DNA of 64,000 nucleotides from Oscillospiraceae bacterium (GCA_902788505.1 CADAKH010000005.1:36640-100639); one strand, 5' to 3'; numbered from the stretch's first letter, positions 26,896 through 36,277 are shown. A program made the numbers and translations. The notes: a model not told the origin generated them from the letters alone.

Positions 26896-28506
26896 ATGGA
26901 ACTTTTCAAGGTTTTTATTTGTGAAGACGAGAGTATTGTGCGCGAAGGTCTGCGCGATATGATCCCGTGGGAAAAGTACGGCTTCGAGTTCGTAGGCGAT
27001 GCCCCCGACGGTGAGATGGCCCTGCCCATGATAAGAAAACTCAAGCCCGATGTTCTCATCACCGATATCACGATGCCCTTCATGGACGGATTGTCTCTCA
27101 GTAAGACAGTCACGAAGGAGCTTCCCAATATCAAGATAATCGTCATCTCAGGTTACAGCGATTTTGAATATGCCAGAAAAGCCATCGAGATCGGCGTTGA
27201 GCAGTATCTCTTAAAGCCCGTCACCAAAACTGACATGATCAATGCTCTTGAAGGTGTACGCAAAAAGATCACCGAAGAGAATGAGCAGAAAGACTATGTG
27301 AAGCTTTACGAACAGGAATTCAAGAAGTTCGAGAGACTTTCGCACAGAGTTTTTTTCGAAAAGCTCGTAGAGGGATCTTTGTCGGTGCAGGAGATCTACG
27401 AAGAAGCCGATAAGCTTCATCTGAATCTTTCGGCCGATGGTTATAACATCGTCATCTTCTCGATCAGGGACCTTGACCAGTCAACATATTCGGACGAGGC
27501 ATCCGGTGTCACGGAGAGCCTTCTCAACCAGTTCATGCAATATCCTGACTACATAATCTTCAGATGCAATCTCTTCTCTTATGCTGTCCTTATCAAAGGC
27601 GATGAGGAGAGTCTCAAGCGAATGGAGGAAAAGTGCGTAAAGATGATCGGCGACCACTGTGAGCAGGCATCTTCCACACTTGACTGGCATGTCGCTGTGG
27701 GTATGGCGACCAACAGATTAAGCGGTCTTTCATCCTGCTACCAGGATGCGAACAGGGCGTTTGCCTACAGACACATCTTCCCTAACCAGCATATTTTCAC
27801 ATCCGAGCAGATCAAGACAGAGCAGTATGTTGCTGATGAGAGCGAGATCAACAAGATCGATGCGGGCAAGTTCGACCCCATGATCATCCGCTATTTCGTT
27901 CAGACAGGTACGGCAGGTGAAGTCGAGACCTTTGCAAACGATTATCTGAAGAGTCTTGAATCGAGCGTCAACTCGATACTTTTCCGTTACTATCTGCTCG
28001 TGAGCATCAGAGTAAATGTTGAGCTCGCGCTGAAGGAAGCCGATGTGGATTCAGAGCAGATCGCCGCAAGCCTTCCGACTTTTGATACGAATATCACGGC
28101 AGAAGAAGTCAAGCCTTATCTCACTGAAGCTCTCACAGTCGCGATCAAGATGAGGGATACGGAAGCTCAGAAGCGTGGCAACGACATCATCAACAACGCT
28201 GTCGATTACATAAACGAACACTATGCGGACGAAGATATCTCACTCGACTCGGTTGCCGAAGAGATCAATATCAGCGCCAACTATCTGAGCGCTCTGTTCT
28301 CCAACAAAGTCGGACTGTCATTCGTCGAATACATCACCAAAAAGAGAATGGCCAAGGCCAAGATCCTTCTGCGCAATACGAGCAAGAGATCCGGCGAGAT
28401 CGCCAACGAGATCGGATATAAAGATCCGAGATATTTCTCTTTCGTTTTCAAGAAGAATCAAGGCTGCACACCCAGTCAGTATCGTAACGGAGAAGTCACG
28501 GAATAA
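26896..28506 (+). CDS. YesN-type response regulator (receiver + AraC HTH)
   Basis: 536 residues. The N-terminal receiver domain has the acidic pocket CEDE (residues 9-12), phospho-acceptor Asp57 in LITDITMPFMDG and Lys in YLLKPVT. A long middle region follows, and the last 100 residues are an AraC/XylS-type double HTH (YADEDISLDSVAEEINISANY, GYKDPRYFSFVFKK). The ATG at 26896 follows GGAGG; an extended -10 (TGATACAAT) lies just upstream near 26859-26867. Its stop overlaps the kinase start by one base (TAATG). It probably activates carbohydrate uptake genes, the likely target being the importer at 32.5-37.3 kb. Confidence 0.93.
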   Translation: MELFKVFICEDESIVREGLRDMIPWEKYGFEFVGDAPDGEMALPMIRKLKPDVLITDITMPFMDGLSLSKTVTKELPNIKIIVISGYSDFEYARKAIEIGVEQYLLKPVTKTDMINALEGVRKKITEENEQKDYVKLYEQEFKKFERLSHRVFFEKLVEGSLSVQEIYEEADKLHLNLSADGYNIVIFSIRDLDQSTYSDEASGVTESLLNQFMQYPDYIIFRCNLFSYAVLIKGDEESLKRMEEKCVKMIGDHCEQASSTLDWHVAVGMATNRLSGLSSCYQDANRAFAYRHIFPNQHIFTSEQIKTEQYVADESEINKIDAGKFDPMIIRYFVQTGTAGEVETFANDYLKSLESSVNSILFRYYLLVSIRVNVELALKEADVDSEQIAASLPTFDTNITAEEVKPYLTEALTVAIKMRDTEAQKRGNDIINNAVDYINEHYADEDISLDSVAEEINISANYLSALFSNKVGLSFVEYITKKRMAKAKILLRNTSKRSGEIANEIGYKDPRYFSFVFKKNQGCTPSQYRNGEVTE

Positions 28507-29945
28507 TGAAGTCTTCCTCCGACAGGAGAAAAAGCTCGAACACGGTACAGAAAAAAATGTACCGCCTTATGCTTCAGATGTTTATTCCGATCGCTGTCAT
28601 ACTCGTCAGTATTTTCGCGATGCTTTTGACACGTAACCTGATGTACGCATCCGTGTCCGGAAACATCGTCAAAGTATCCGGCTTTAACCAGAAGTTCAAG
28701 CAGGAGATCGATGAGCAGATGTATTTCTACGTAACGGGATACAGCGACGAAATGCCGTGGGAGGATGTTGAATCGGCAAGATCCCTTGCAGAAGACCTTC
28801 TTCAGAACACATCTAACTCCGACGGCCGCAAGTCGATAACCAGCGTTCTTTCGCTCTGCGACAAGCTGAGCATATACATGCAGGACATCGAAAACACTTC
28901 CAGCTACGATAACCGCATGAATCAGCTTGAGACCAACATCTACATCACGACAGGCCTCATCGAAGAGTACATGTATTCGTATCTTTATTACGAGGCAGGC
29001 GAGATGGCAAGCATCCAGAAGCAGATAGATTTCTGGCTTACCGTAGAGATCCTTTTCGTCGTTCTTGTCATGATCTTCGTTATCCCTATCGTTTTGAGCC
29101 GTGCCGTCAAACTCTCGAAAAGCATTACCGATCCTATCGTTGAGATGAACAGCCGCGTTGAACAGATCGGCGGCGGTGACCTGAGTCCTCATACTCCGGT
29201 CGAGACCGATGACACAAGTCTCGCACTTCTCTCTGCCGGTATTGAAGACATGGCCGCAAGACTTGATAGGCAGATCGAATTAAACCGCCAGGAGCAGATC
29301 AAGCTCCGCGACATCGAGCTGTCACTTATCCAGGCGCAGATCAATCCCCACTTCCTTTACAACACTCTCGATGCGATCGTATGGCTCATCGAGATCGGCA
29401 AGAACGATCAGGCCGAACAGATGGTAACGAGCCTTTCTTCCTACTTCCGTTCATTCTTAAGTGACGGTAAGGACATTGTTACCGTCGCAGAAGAAAAACA
29501 GCATATTCAGAGTTATCTCGAGATCCAGCAGGTCCGTTACAGGGATATCATGGAATATGAGATCAATATAGATCCGTCGATCGAAGATACAAAACTTCCG
29601 AAGATGACTTTGCAGCCGCTGATCGAGAATGCGATCTACCACGGTCTGAAACCCAAGCGCGGCAAGGGCAGGATCCTCGTTACGGGCATACGCGAAAACG
29701 ACAATATCATACTCAAAGTTTCAGACACGGGTCTCGGCATGAATAAAGAAGAACTTGAAAGCCTGAAGACAAGAGTCCTCAACGAAGATACAACAAGCTT
29801 CGGTCTCACATCATCTTACAAGAGACTGAAGATCCTTTACGGTGATGCATGCAGATTCGATATCGAGAGCACACCGCAGGAAGGAACTTCGATCAGCATA
29901 CAGATACCCGGAAAGGCGGACATCGATAATGAAACGATTCTTTAG
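28506..29945 (+). CDS. YesM/LytS-type sensor histidine kinase
   Basis: 479 residues. Membrane helix near 25-45, an extracytoplasmic sensing part of about 125 residues (50-175), a second helix (178-200), then HAMP, the His-kinase domain with phosphorylated His282 in QINPHFLYNTLDA, and an ATPase domain (MTLQPLIENAIYHGLKP, DTGLGM). The sensing part is small and may read the sugar-loaded state of the binding lipoprotein encoded next, as described for XylFII-LytS-YesN in clostridia. It partners the regulator at 26896, overlapping it by one base. Confidence 0.93.
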   Translation: MKSSSDRRKSSNTVQKKMYRLMLQMFIPIAVILVSIFAMLLTRNLMYASVSGNIVKVSGFNQKFKQEIDEQMYFYVTGYSDEMPWEDVESARSLAEDLLQNTSNSDGRKSITSVLSLCDKLSIYMQDIENTSSYDNRMNQLETNIYITTGLIEEYMYSYLYYEAGEMASIQKQIDFWLTVEILFVVLVMIFVIPIVLSRAVKLSKSITDPIVEMNSRVEQIGGGDLSPHTPVETDDTSLALLSAGIEDMAARLDRQIELNRQEQIKLRDIELSLIQAQINPHFLYNTLDAIVWLIEIGKNDQAEQMVTSLSSYFRSFLSDGKDIVTVAEEKQHIQSYLEIQQVRYRDIMEYEINIDPSIEDTKLPKMTLQPLIENAIYHGLKPKRGKGRILVTGIRENDNIILKVSDTGLGMNKEELESLKTRVLNEDTTSFGLTSSYKRLKILYGDACRFDIESTPQEGTSISIQIPGKADIDNETIL

Positions 29946-30909
29946 TATCCTGCTCTGCATGACAATGATATTAGGCATGGCCGGATGCACAGGCATCCGT
30001 GCAACAGAGCCCGCCGAAAACAATGCGTATGTGATCGGTTTTTCACAGGTCGGTTCCGAATCCGACTGGCGTGTGGCAAACACAAAATCCATGACCGACA
30101 CATTTGCAGATGATGACGAATATGAACTCGTTATCGAAAATGCAAGACAGCAGCAGGAGAACCAGTTCACAGCTGTCCGCCGCTTCATCCTTGAAGGCGT
30201 TGATTTTATTATCATTGCGCCGACAGTTGAAGAAGGCTGGGAGACGATCCTGACTGAGATTCAGGATGCCGGTATTCCAGTAATCATCGTGGACAGATCC
30301 GTTGCCGTCGAAGATGACAGCCTCTATCTTACAAACGTCGGCTCTGACTTCCTCCGCCAGGGAAACCTTGCTGTTGAATGGCTGGAAAAAGAGATCCCTG
30401 AAGATACTGACATTAAGATACTTCATCTCCAGGGCACGATAGGCGCAACCGCACAGATCCAGCGTACGAAGGCTTTGGAAGATGCCGTTGCAACTCACGT
30501 CAACTGGGAAATCACGAGCCAGCTCTACGGTGACTTCACAGAAGCGAAAGCTTACGAGGTCATGACTGAATATCTTAAAGAAAACCGTGACATCGATGTT
30601 CTGTACAGCGAGAACGACAACATGACCTTCGGCGCTATGAGAGCTCTTGATGAAGCAGGCATCACCTACGGCAACGGCGGTCAGGTCAAGATAATCACTT
30701 TCGATGCCACCAGAGAAGCACTTCAGTATTGTCATGATGGCAAGATCAATCTCTGTGTCGAATGCAATCCGCTGTTCGGTCCTCGCGTAAAGGAACTCAT
30801 CGAAGATTACCGCAGCGGCAAAGAGATTCCTAAGCATGTATATGTTGATGAATCTGCTTATACGACACAGAACATCACTCAGGAATTTGTTGACTCGAGA
30901 GAGTATTGA
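29929..30909 (+). CDS. Sugar-binding lipoprotein, probable sensor partner of YesM/YesN
   Basis: 326 residues. A lipoprotein signal (MKRFFSILL, lipobox GMAGC) is followed by a LacI-type periplasmic-binding fold: VIGFSQVGSESDWRVANTKS, VDFIIIAPTVEEGW, PVIIVDRSV, LYSENDNMTFGAMRAL. It is paralogous to the binding protein at 32528 and resembles YtfQ-type furanose-binding proteins. The start ATG lies inside the kinase gene, 17 bp before its end, so translation is coupled and the role is probably sensing rather than bulk transport. The ribosome-binding site is weak. An alternative is a plain transport protein. Confidence 0.88.
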   Translation: MKRFFSILLCMTMILGMAGCTGIRATEPAENNAYVIGFSQVGSESDWRVANTKSMTDTFADDDEYELVIENARQQQENQFTAVRRFILEGVDFIIIAPTVEEGWETILTEIQDAGIPVIIVDRSVAVEDDSLYLTNVGSDFLRQGNLAVEWLEKEIPEDTDIKILHLQGTIGATAQIQRTKALEDAVATHVNWEITSQLYGDFTEAKAYEVMTEYLKENRDIDVLYSENDNMTFGAMRALDEAGITYGNGGQVKIITFDATREALQYCHDGKINLCVECNPLFGPRVKELIEDYRSGKEIPKHVYVDESAYTTQNITQEFVDSREY

Positions 30910-30926
30910 TAACTGATCCTTAATAT

Positions 30927-31020
30927 CGATGTACATTTTTCGCGATTTTCGACTCGAAAATTGCACAAAAGCAGTTTTTTATGCAATTTTCCAGCATTTT
31001 TTAACCAAAAATGTACATCG
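30927..31020. repeat. 52-bp-period palindromic intergenic element, copy C
   Basis: Lies between the convergent binding-protein and AraR genes. Outer arms CGATGTACATTTTT (30927-30940) and AAAAATGTACATCG (31007-31020) are perfectly complementary. Inner arms GAAAATTGCA (30956-30965) and TGCAATTTTC (30982-30991) are too. The second half-unit starts 52 bp after the first, as in copies A and B, and the T-rich linker (CAAAAGCAGTTTTTT) matches theirs. The arm sequence has changed but the complementarity is kept. It may also end transcription from both sides. Confidence 0.7.
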
Positions 31021-31037
31021 CTAAAAACTGTCGTAAT

Positions 31038-32069
31038 TTATTTAGGGATCTTCATCGGAACGGTAACGCTTGTAGCGCTGCGCCCTTCAGCCAGTGCAAC
31101 CGAAGATCTGGCAAGAATCCTGCAGAAAGAATCGATGTCGCATCCGGCATAAACGATTCCGGAATCACCTGAATAATAATCGTTGTCAAAACATGTCACC
31201 AGAATATCTTCCGGCACGGATACTCCCCTTTTACGAAGAAGGAAAATGAGCTGGTGTGCGACCATGCCGTTCTGGCAGATTACCGAATCACATCCGAAAA
31301 GATGGTTATCGATAAATGAAGTAAACTTTTTGCTGTCACCTGAGATGATCTCTTTCTCTTCTTTATATGTCATAAGAAAACATCTTGATTCGTCGTAGCC
31401 TGCATCAGCATCAAGAAGCGCATCGATATATCCTTTATACCTGTCACGGCCTGATGAATCATCTATTCTGAATATGCATGCGAGCTTCTTTCTGCCCATC
31501 TCAAGAACATGTTTTGTAAGGTCCCTTCCGCCTTCGTAATTATCGGATACGACATGTATTTTCCCCAAAGAAGAATTCAGATAGATAACAGGTATTCCGG
31601 TATCTTCAATCTTTTCAATAAGCCGCAAATTCGGATCAGGGACCAGGTCTTTTGCCGGTTCGATAATGAGTGCCGCGGGACGCTCTTTGATAACGCAGGA
31701 TAATATCTTCGATTCTTCAGATGTGCTTCCGCCGCCCGAGAAAGATCTGAGCTTATATTTGGAATTTAAAAGCTGTTCTTTAAGACCTGAAATAAGCGCC
31801 GGACTCTGGTATCTGTCGCAGTCTTCGGTCATGAAGAAAACAGTTCTGTTATTAAAAGAATCATCTGCAATATAAGAACCTGCGCCACGGCGTTTTACGA
31901 TCAGTCCTTTTTGAAGGAGAACGTCGAGGGCTGCACGGATCGTCTGTCTGCTGCACGAAAATTCAGAACAGAGATCCTGCTCGGAAGGAAGTCTCGTCCT
32001 GCCTTCAGATCTCATCTTCTTGAGTTCCAACTCAAGCTTATTAACTATGACTTTATATTTCTCAGCCAT
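31038..32069 (-). CDS. araR: AraR-like repressor (GntR HTH + LacI-type sugar domain)
   Basis: 343 residues. Residues 1-70 are a GntR winged HTH (RLPSEQDLCSEFSCSRQTIR, LIVKRRGAGSYIA); the rest is a LacI-type periplasmic-binding-like effector domain (AALIIEPA, PVIYLNSSL, CQNGMVAHQLIFLL). This GntR-LacI fusion is the hallmark of AraR, the arabinose-responsive repressor of Firmicutes. It is divergent from the binding protein, importer and ribulokinase/epimerase operon it most likely controls. The ATG follows GAGGGGGG, and a TATAAT is present on the minus strand near 32105. L-arabinose as effector is inferred from context. Confidence 0.88.
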   Translation of the reverse strand: MAEKYKVIVNKLELELKKMRSEGRTRLPSEQDLCSEFSCSRQTIRAALDVLLQKGLIVKRRGAGSYIADDSFNNRTVFFMTEDCDRYQSPALISGLKEQLLNSKYKLRSFSGGGSTSEESKILSCVIKERPAALIIEPAKDLVPDPNLRLIEKIEDTGIPVIYLNSSLGKIHVVSDNYEGGRDLTKHVLEMGRKKLACIFRIDDSSGRDRYKGYIDALLDADAGYDESRCFLMTYKEEKEIISGDSKKFTSFIDNHLFGCDSVICQNGMVAHQLIFLLRKRGVSVPEDILVTCFDNDYYSGDSGIVYAGCDIDSFCRILARSSVALAEGRSATSVTVPMKIPK

Positions 32070-32527
32070 GGTTAAAAGCCCCCCTCTTTTATACTTGGCA
32101 AAATTATACAGTCCGCCCCATGTGCAAAGTAACGCTAAATTTTTGAGATGTTGTTTTTTGATGCGTAAAAAGTGGAGTATTTTATCTTGTTCCCAAAACG
32201 GAATTATATGATTTCGGAATAAGAAAATCGCAGTTGTTCAGAATGACAATTTGAATTTGTAAAGGTGCCTTAACCTGTCATCGTAGAATATCCGACAACT
32301 GTGCAAAAGATTTTCCACAAAGGCGCATAAAAGCAGCGCAAGACAATGCAAGTTGTCTGTTTTCATCACGAAAATTTCAAATCTGTATTTATGCAAACTT
32401 ACCATTCTCAATACGGCATACGAGATTCGTTGCGGAGTATTGCCGTAGGGTGTTTATTTGGGGCAGAGTACACCGGACCCCAAGAAAAGTTCCGGATAAA
32501 AACCTCAAAATGTAAAGGAGAATCATT
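32070..32527. promoter_or_regulatory. Divergent regulatory region araR / sugar importer
   Basis: 458 bp without a gene. The araR side holds a minus-strand TATAAT near 32105. The middle holds GACAACTGTGC and GCAAGTTGTC, an imperfect inverted repeat near 32294-32358 that recalls the TTGCA-containing intergenic elements. The importer side has a long leader with TACGGCA and TGCCGTA (about 32420-32450) and TTGGGG/CCCCAA (about 32458-32484), which can form hairpins before the binding-protein gene. I could not identify a clear AraR operator by eye. Confidence 0.45.
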
Positions 32528-33559
32528 ATGAAGAAATTGGTTAAGATGTTAGTTTCTTCCGCTGTAGTCGGAGCTATGGCATTCGGTTTGAGCGCTTGCT
32601 CTTCTGGTACACCGGCAGCTACACAGGCATCTGCAGCAGCACCTGCTAATACTGAGGCAGAGACAACAGCTGCTCCCGCAGTTGAAGACGGAGGCCTTAT
32701 CAAAGTTGGTATCATCAACAACGATCCTAACGAGTCAGGTTACCGTACAGCTAACGACAGAGACATGAAGGCAACATTTACAGAAGAGAACGGCTATGAG
32801 GCTTCTTTCTTCTACAGCCTTAAGAACGAAGATCAGATCGCTGCAGCTCAGAAGTTCATCCAGGACGAAGTAGATTATCTCTTGATCTCAGCAGCCGGCA
32901 CATCAGGATGGGACGGCGTTCTTGAGCAGGCACAGAAGGCCGGCATCAAGGTTATCCTCTTCGACAGAACAATCGACGCAGATCCCAGCCTTTACGAAGC
33001 ATCAATCGTTTCCGACATGGCTAAGGAAGGTCAGCAGGCAGTTGACTGGCTCGCTTCACAGAACCTTTCCGAATACAAGATCGTTCACATCCAGGGCGTT
33101 ATGGGTTCATCCGCTCAGATCGGCCGTTCAGGCGCTTTGGACGATAAGGTAGCTGCAGAGGCTAACTGGAGCATCGTTACACAGCAGACAGCAGAGTGGT
33201 CTGAAGAGACAGCTCAGCAGATCGTTCAGGCAGTCATCGACTCCGGCGAGACATTCAACGTTATCTATGCAGAGAACGACAACATGGCTAAGGGCGCTGT
33301 TGCAGCTCTCGACAAGGCTAACATCTCTCACGGCGTAGGCAAGGACGTTATCGTTATCGGTTTCGACTGCAATACATGGGCACTTGAAGAGCTCCTCGCA
33401 GGCAACTGGAACTATGATGGTCAGTGCAATCCTTTCCAGGCTTCCTACATCGACGACATCATCAAGAATGGCGTTAAGGAGAAGGTAGTCATCATGGACG
33501 AGAAGGGCTTCGACGCTACAACAATCACAGCAGACGACGTTGCTAACTACGGAATCTGA
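32528..33559 (+). CDS. Sugar ABC transporter substrate-binding lipoprotein (YtfQ-like)
   Basis: 343 residues. Lipoprotein signal with lipobox GLSAC, then an Ala/Thr/Glu-rich linker (residues 25-55), then a LacI-type sugar-binding fold (VGIINNDPNESGYRTANDRD, DEVDYLLISAAGTSGWDG, KVILFDRTID, IYAENDNMAKGAVAAL). It delivers a pentose or furanose to the membrane complex encoded downstream. The ATG has a perfect AAAGGAG site, and codon choice is strongly biased toward favoured codons, suggesting high expression. A hairpin follows the gene at 33598, which would give more binding protein than ATPase. Confidence 0.92.
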   Translation: MKKLVKMLVSSAVVGAMAFGLSACSSGTPAATQASAAAPANTEAETTAAPAVEDGGLIKVGIINNDPNESGYRTANDRDMKATFTEENGYEASFFYSLKNEDQIAAAQKFIQDEVDYLLISAAGTSGWDGVLEQAQKAGIKVILFDRTIDADPSLYEASIVSDMAKEGQQAVDWLASQNLSEYKIVHIQGVMGSSAQIGRSGALDDKVAAEANWSIVTQQTAEWSEETAQQIVQAVIDSGETFNVIYAENDNMAKGAVAALDKANISHGVGKDVIVIGFDCNTWALEELLAGNWNYDGQCNPFQASYIDDIIKNGVKEKVVIMDEKGFDATTITADDVANYGI

Positions 33560-33597
33560 TAACTCTCTTTAAAAAGAGTATTTAGCTAAACACAATT

Positions 33598-33640
33598 GAT
33601 GTGCGGTGCGGTGAAGTCACATCGCGCCGCACATCTTTTC
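33598..33640 (+). terminator. Intercistronic hairpin after binding-protein gene
   Basis: GATGTGCGG (33598-33606) pairs with CCGCACATC (33627-33635) around a 20-nt loop that can pair further internally (GGTG/TCAC). The stem runs into TTTTCTT. It sits 23 nt before the ATPase start. A partial terminator or 3' stabiliser here is common after binding-protein genes and would lower expression of the membrane components. Confidence 0.65.
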
Positions 33641-33662
33641 TTAGACCAGGAGGAAGAAGACT

Positions 33663-35183
33663 ATGATGGAAAACGTAGTTTTGGAGATGCGCGGGATATG
33701 CAAGTATTTCCCGGGTGTACGCGCTCTTGAGCAGGTAGATTTCACCTTGCGCGAAGGCGAGATCCATGCGCTGATGGGCGAGAACGGAGCAGGAAAATCA
33801 ACACTTATTAAAGTGCTGACCGGCGTATATCCAAAAGACGCGGGCTATGTCACTCTTTCAGGCGCTCCCGTACATATCAAGTCGCCACAGGACGCACAAA
33901 ATATAGGGATCGCTACGGTTTATCAGGAGATCACACTCTGTCCTAACCTTACTGTAGCCGAGAACATGTACATCGGACGCACAAAAGGACCTTTCACAAA
34001 CTGGAGTAAGATCAACTCTGATTCAGACAGACTTCTTCAGGAACTTGGAATTCCCGCAAGGGCAAAAGACCAGCTCGGAAACTGCTCGATCGCAGTCCAG
34101 CAGATGGTAGCCATCGCACGTGCGGTAGACATGGACTGTAAGGTTCTTATTTTAGATGAGCCTACATCCTCACTTGACGAACAGGAAGTTCAGAAGCTCT
34201 TTAAGCTGATGCGTGATCTTAAGAGCAAGGGCGTCGGCATTATCTTCGTTACACACTTCCTTGAACAGGTATATGAAGTATGCGACCGCATAACCGTTCT
34301 CCGTGACGGAATGCTCGTCGGTGAATATATTATCGAAGACCTTCCCAGAGTACAGCTCGTATCAAAGATGCTCGGTAAGGATTTCGATGACATGGCCGAG
34401 ATCAAGAGTGACTCGGATGCTGAAAAAGTGGATTATGACGGTACCCCCGTTTACCAGGCAATTAACCTTACCGGAACGACCGGAATAAAGCCGTTCAACT
34501 TTGAGATACACAAAGGCGAAGTTAACGGCTTTACCGGCCTTCTGGGTTCCGGCAGATCCGAAAGCGTCCGTGCGATCTTCGGTGCGGACAGAGTAACCGC
34601 CGGCAAGGTAATGGTCAACGGCAGAACCGTATCCATCAGAAAGCCTCTCGATGCAATGAGATGCGGCATCAGCTACCTTCCTGAAGACAGAAAGAAAGAC
34701 GGTATCGTCGGTGACCTTTCAGTAAGAGATAACATCATCCTGGCGCTGCAGGTAATGAAGGGATTCTTCAAACCTTTCTCACGTGCACAAGCCGAGAAGT
34801 TTGCAGACGAATATATAGAACTCCTGAACATCAAGACGGCTTCACAGGATACTCCGATCAAGTCGCTTTCAGGCGGTAACCAGCAGAAGGTAATCCTTGC
34901 AAGATGGCTTCTTGCAAACCCCCAGTACCTGATTCTCGATGAGCCTACAAGAGGTATCGACGTAGGAACAAAAGTCGAGATCCAAAAGCTCGTATTAAAG
35001 CTTGCATCAGAAGGAAAGAGCGTAACGTTCATTTCTTCCGAGATCGACGAGATGATCCGTACATGTTCGCGTCTTGTAGTCTTGCGTGACGGCAAGGTCG
35101 TAGGCGAACTTAAGGGCGACGATCTCAACCAGAATAAGATCATGGCAACGATTGCCGGAGGTGAATCCAATGACATCCAGTAA
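33663..35183 (+). CDS. Sugar ABC transporter ATPase, tandem domains (YtfR/RbsA/AraG-like)
   Basis: 506 residues with two ABC domains, as in RbsA, AraG and YtfR. Domain 1 has Walker A GENGAGKST, a Q-loop (VYQEITL), a signature around SIAVQQMVAIARA and Walker B LILDEPTSS. Domain 2 has the usual degenerate P-loop GLLGSGRSES, signature LSGGNQQK and Walker B LILDEPTRGID. It powers the importer made with the two permeases that follow. The start ATG lies behind AGGAGGAAG, and the end overlaps the first permease gene by 14 bp. Confidence 0.94.
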   Translation: MMENVVLEMRGICKYFPGVRALEQVDFTLREGEIHALMGENGAGKSTLIKVLTGVYPKDAGYVTLSGAPVHIKSPQDAQNIGIATVYQEITLCPNLTVAENMYIGRTKGPFTNWSKINSDSDRLLQELGIPARAKDQLGNCSIAVQQMVAIARAVDMDCKVLILDEPTSSLDEQEVQKLFKLMRDLKSKGVGIIFVTHFLEQVYEVCDRITVLRDGMLVGEYIIEDLPRVQLVSKMLGKDFDDMAEIKSDSDAEKVDYDGTPVYQAINLTGTTGIKPFNFEIHKGEVNGFTGLLGSGRSESVRAIFGADRVTAGKVMVNGRTVSIRKPLDAMRCGISYLPEDRKKDGIVGDLSVRDNIILALQVMKGFFKPFSRAQAEKFADEYIELLNIKTASQDTPIKSLSGGNQQKVILARWLLANPQYLILDEPTRGIDVGTKVEIQKLVLKLASEGKSVTFISSEIDEMIRTCSRLVVLRDGKVVGELKGDDLNQNKIMATIAGGESNDIQ

Positions 35184-36276
35184 AATATCAGCAAGAGGTT
35201 TCTTCGGTAAGCTCGTAAGAAATCAGTTGTTTATCCCGCTTGTGGCACTCCTGATTCTTGTAGCAATAAATCTATTTGCAGATCCCACTTTCTTTAAGAT
35301 CTCGTTAGAGCCCAGCAGCACCGGTAATCTCATCCTGTCAGGCAACCTGATCAGTATTATCGACAACGCATCAGAGCTTGCTATTCTTGCGATCGGAATG
35401 ACACTCGTTACTTCCGCTTCAGGCGGTCAGGATATTTCCGTAGGTGCGACCATTGCCATCGCCGGATCAATGGTCTTAAGATTCGTAAAAATGTATTCTC
35501 CCGATATCAGCGGTGGAAAGTTCGCAGCAGTCATTATCTTCTCTTTCCTTGTATGCGTAGTAGTATCTGCACTGTTCGGTGCATTTAACGGATCACTGGT
35601 AGCGTTCTTTAAGATACAGCCGATGGTTGCGACCCTGATCCTCTTTACTGCGGGACGTTCGATCGCGGCATGGATCAACAACAACGACAACATCTCCATC
35701 AACGATGCAAGATTCGGTTACTTCGGTAACTTCATTCCGGGGATTCCCATTCCGACTCCGGTATTCATTACGGTAATCTGCCTGATCATTATTGCTCTTG
35801 TCCTGAAGTTCACAAACCTCAGACTCTATGCACAGTCCGTAGGTATCAACGCTTCATCTTCAAGACTCAATGGTATCAACCCTAAGCTTATAAAGCTCCT
35901 TACTTTCATTATCCTCGGTGTATGCGTTGCCGTATGCGGATTCATTAAGGTATCACGTACTTCTTCTATCACCTACTCCGTTATCGCAAACAACATCGAA
36001 ATGGATGCGATCTTAGCAGTAGCATTGGGCGGAAACAACTTAGGAGGCGGTAAGTTCAATCTTACGGCATCAGTAATCGGCGCTTATGTTATCCAGTTCC
36101 TTACAACCACACTTTTCAAGTTCAAGGTAAGTTCAAGCGAGATCTCTGCTTACAAAGCAGTTGTAGTTATCCTCTTGATCTTCATCTCTGCTCCTGTCGT
36201 CCGCAAGTGGATCGCAGACGTAAGGAACAAGAACCTTGCTTCCAGAAAGTCGAAAATCGGAAAGGAGGCAAACTGA
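35170..36276 (+). CDS. Sugar ABC transporter permease 1 (YtfT-like)
   Basis: 368 residues, about 9-10 membrane helices, BPD_transp_2 (ribose-type permease) family. The conserved stretch GGQDISVGATIAIAG and the EAA-like loop GGNNLGGGKFNLTASVIGAY are present. I chose the ATG at 35170 behind GGAGGTGA; a TTG at 35152 lies upstream of that site. It probably forms a heterodimeric channel with the permease encoded next, as YtfT and YjfF do in the galactofuranose importer. Confidence 0.93.
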   Translation: MTSSKISARGFFGKLVRNQLFIPLVALLILVAINLFADPTFFKISLEPSSTGNLILSGNLISIIDNASELAILAIGMTLVTSASGGQDISVGATIAIAGSMVLRFVKMYSPDISGGKFAAVIIFSFLVCVVVSALFGAFNGSLVAFFKIQPMVATLILFTAGRSIAAWINNNDNISINDARFGYFGNFIPGIPIPTPVFITVICLIIIALVLKFTNLRLYAQSVGINASSSRLNGINPKLIKLLTFIILGVCVAVCGFIKVSRTSSITYSVIANNIEMDAILAVALGGNNLGGGKFNLTASVIGAYVIQFLTTTLFKFKVSSSEISAYKAVVVILLIFISAPVVRKWIADVRNKNLASRKSKIGKEAN

Positions 36277-36277
36277 T

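Noticed and set aside
32286..32400. Fourth 52-bp palindromic element in the araR-importer gap
   Set aside because: TTGCA- and GTTGTC-type segments recur there, but the 52-bp offset is missing and the best arms are imperfect, so it is reported only as part of the regulatory region.
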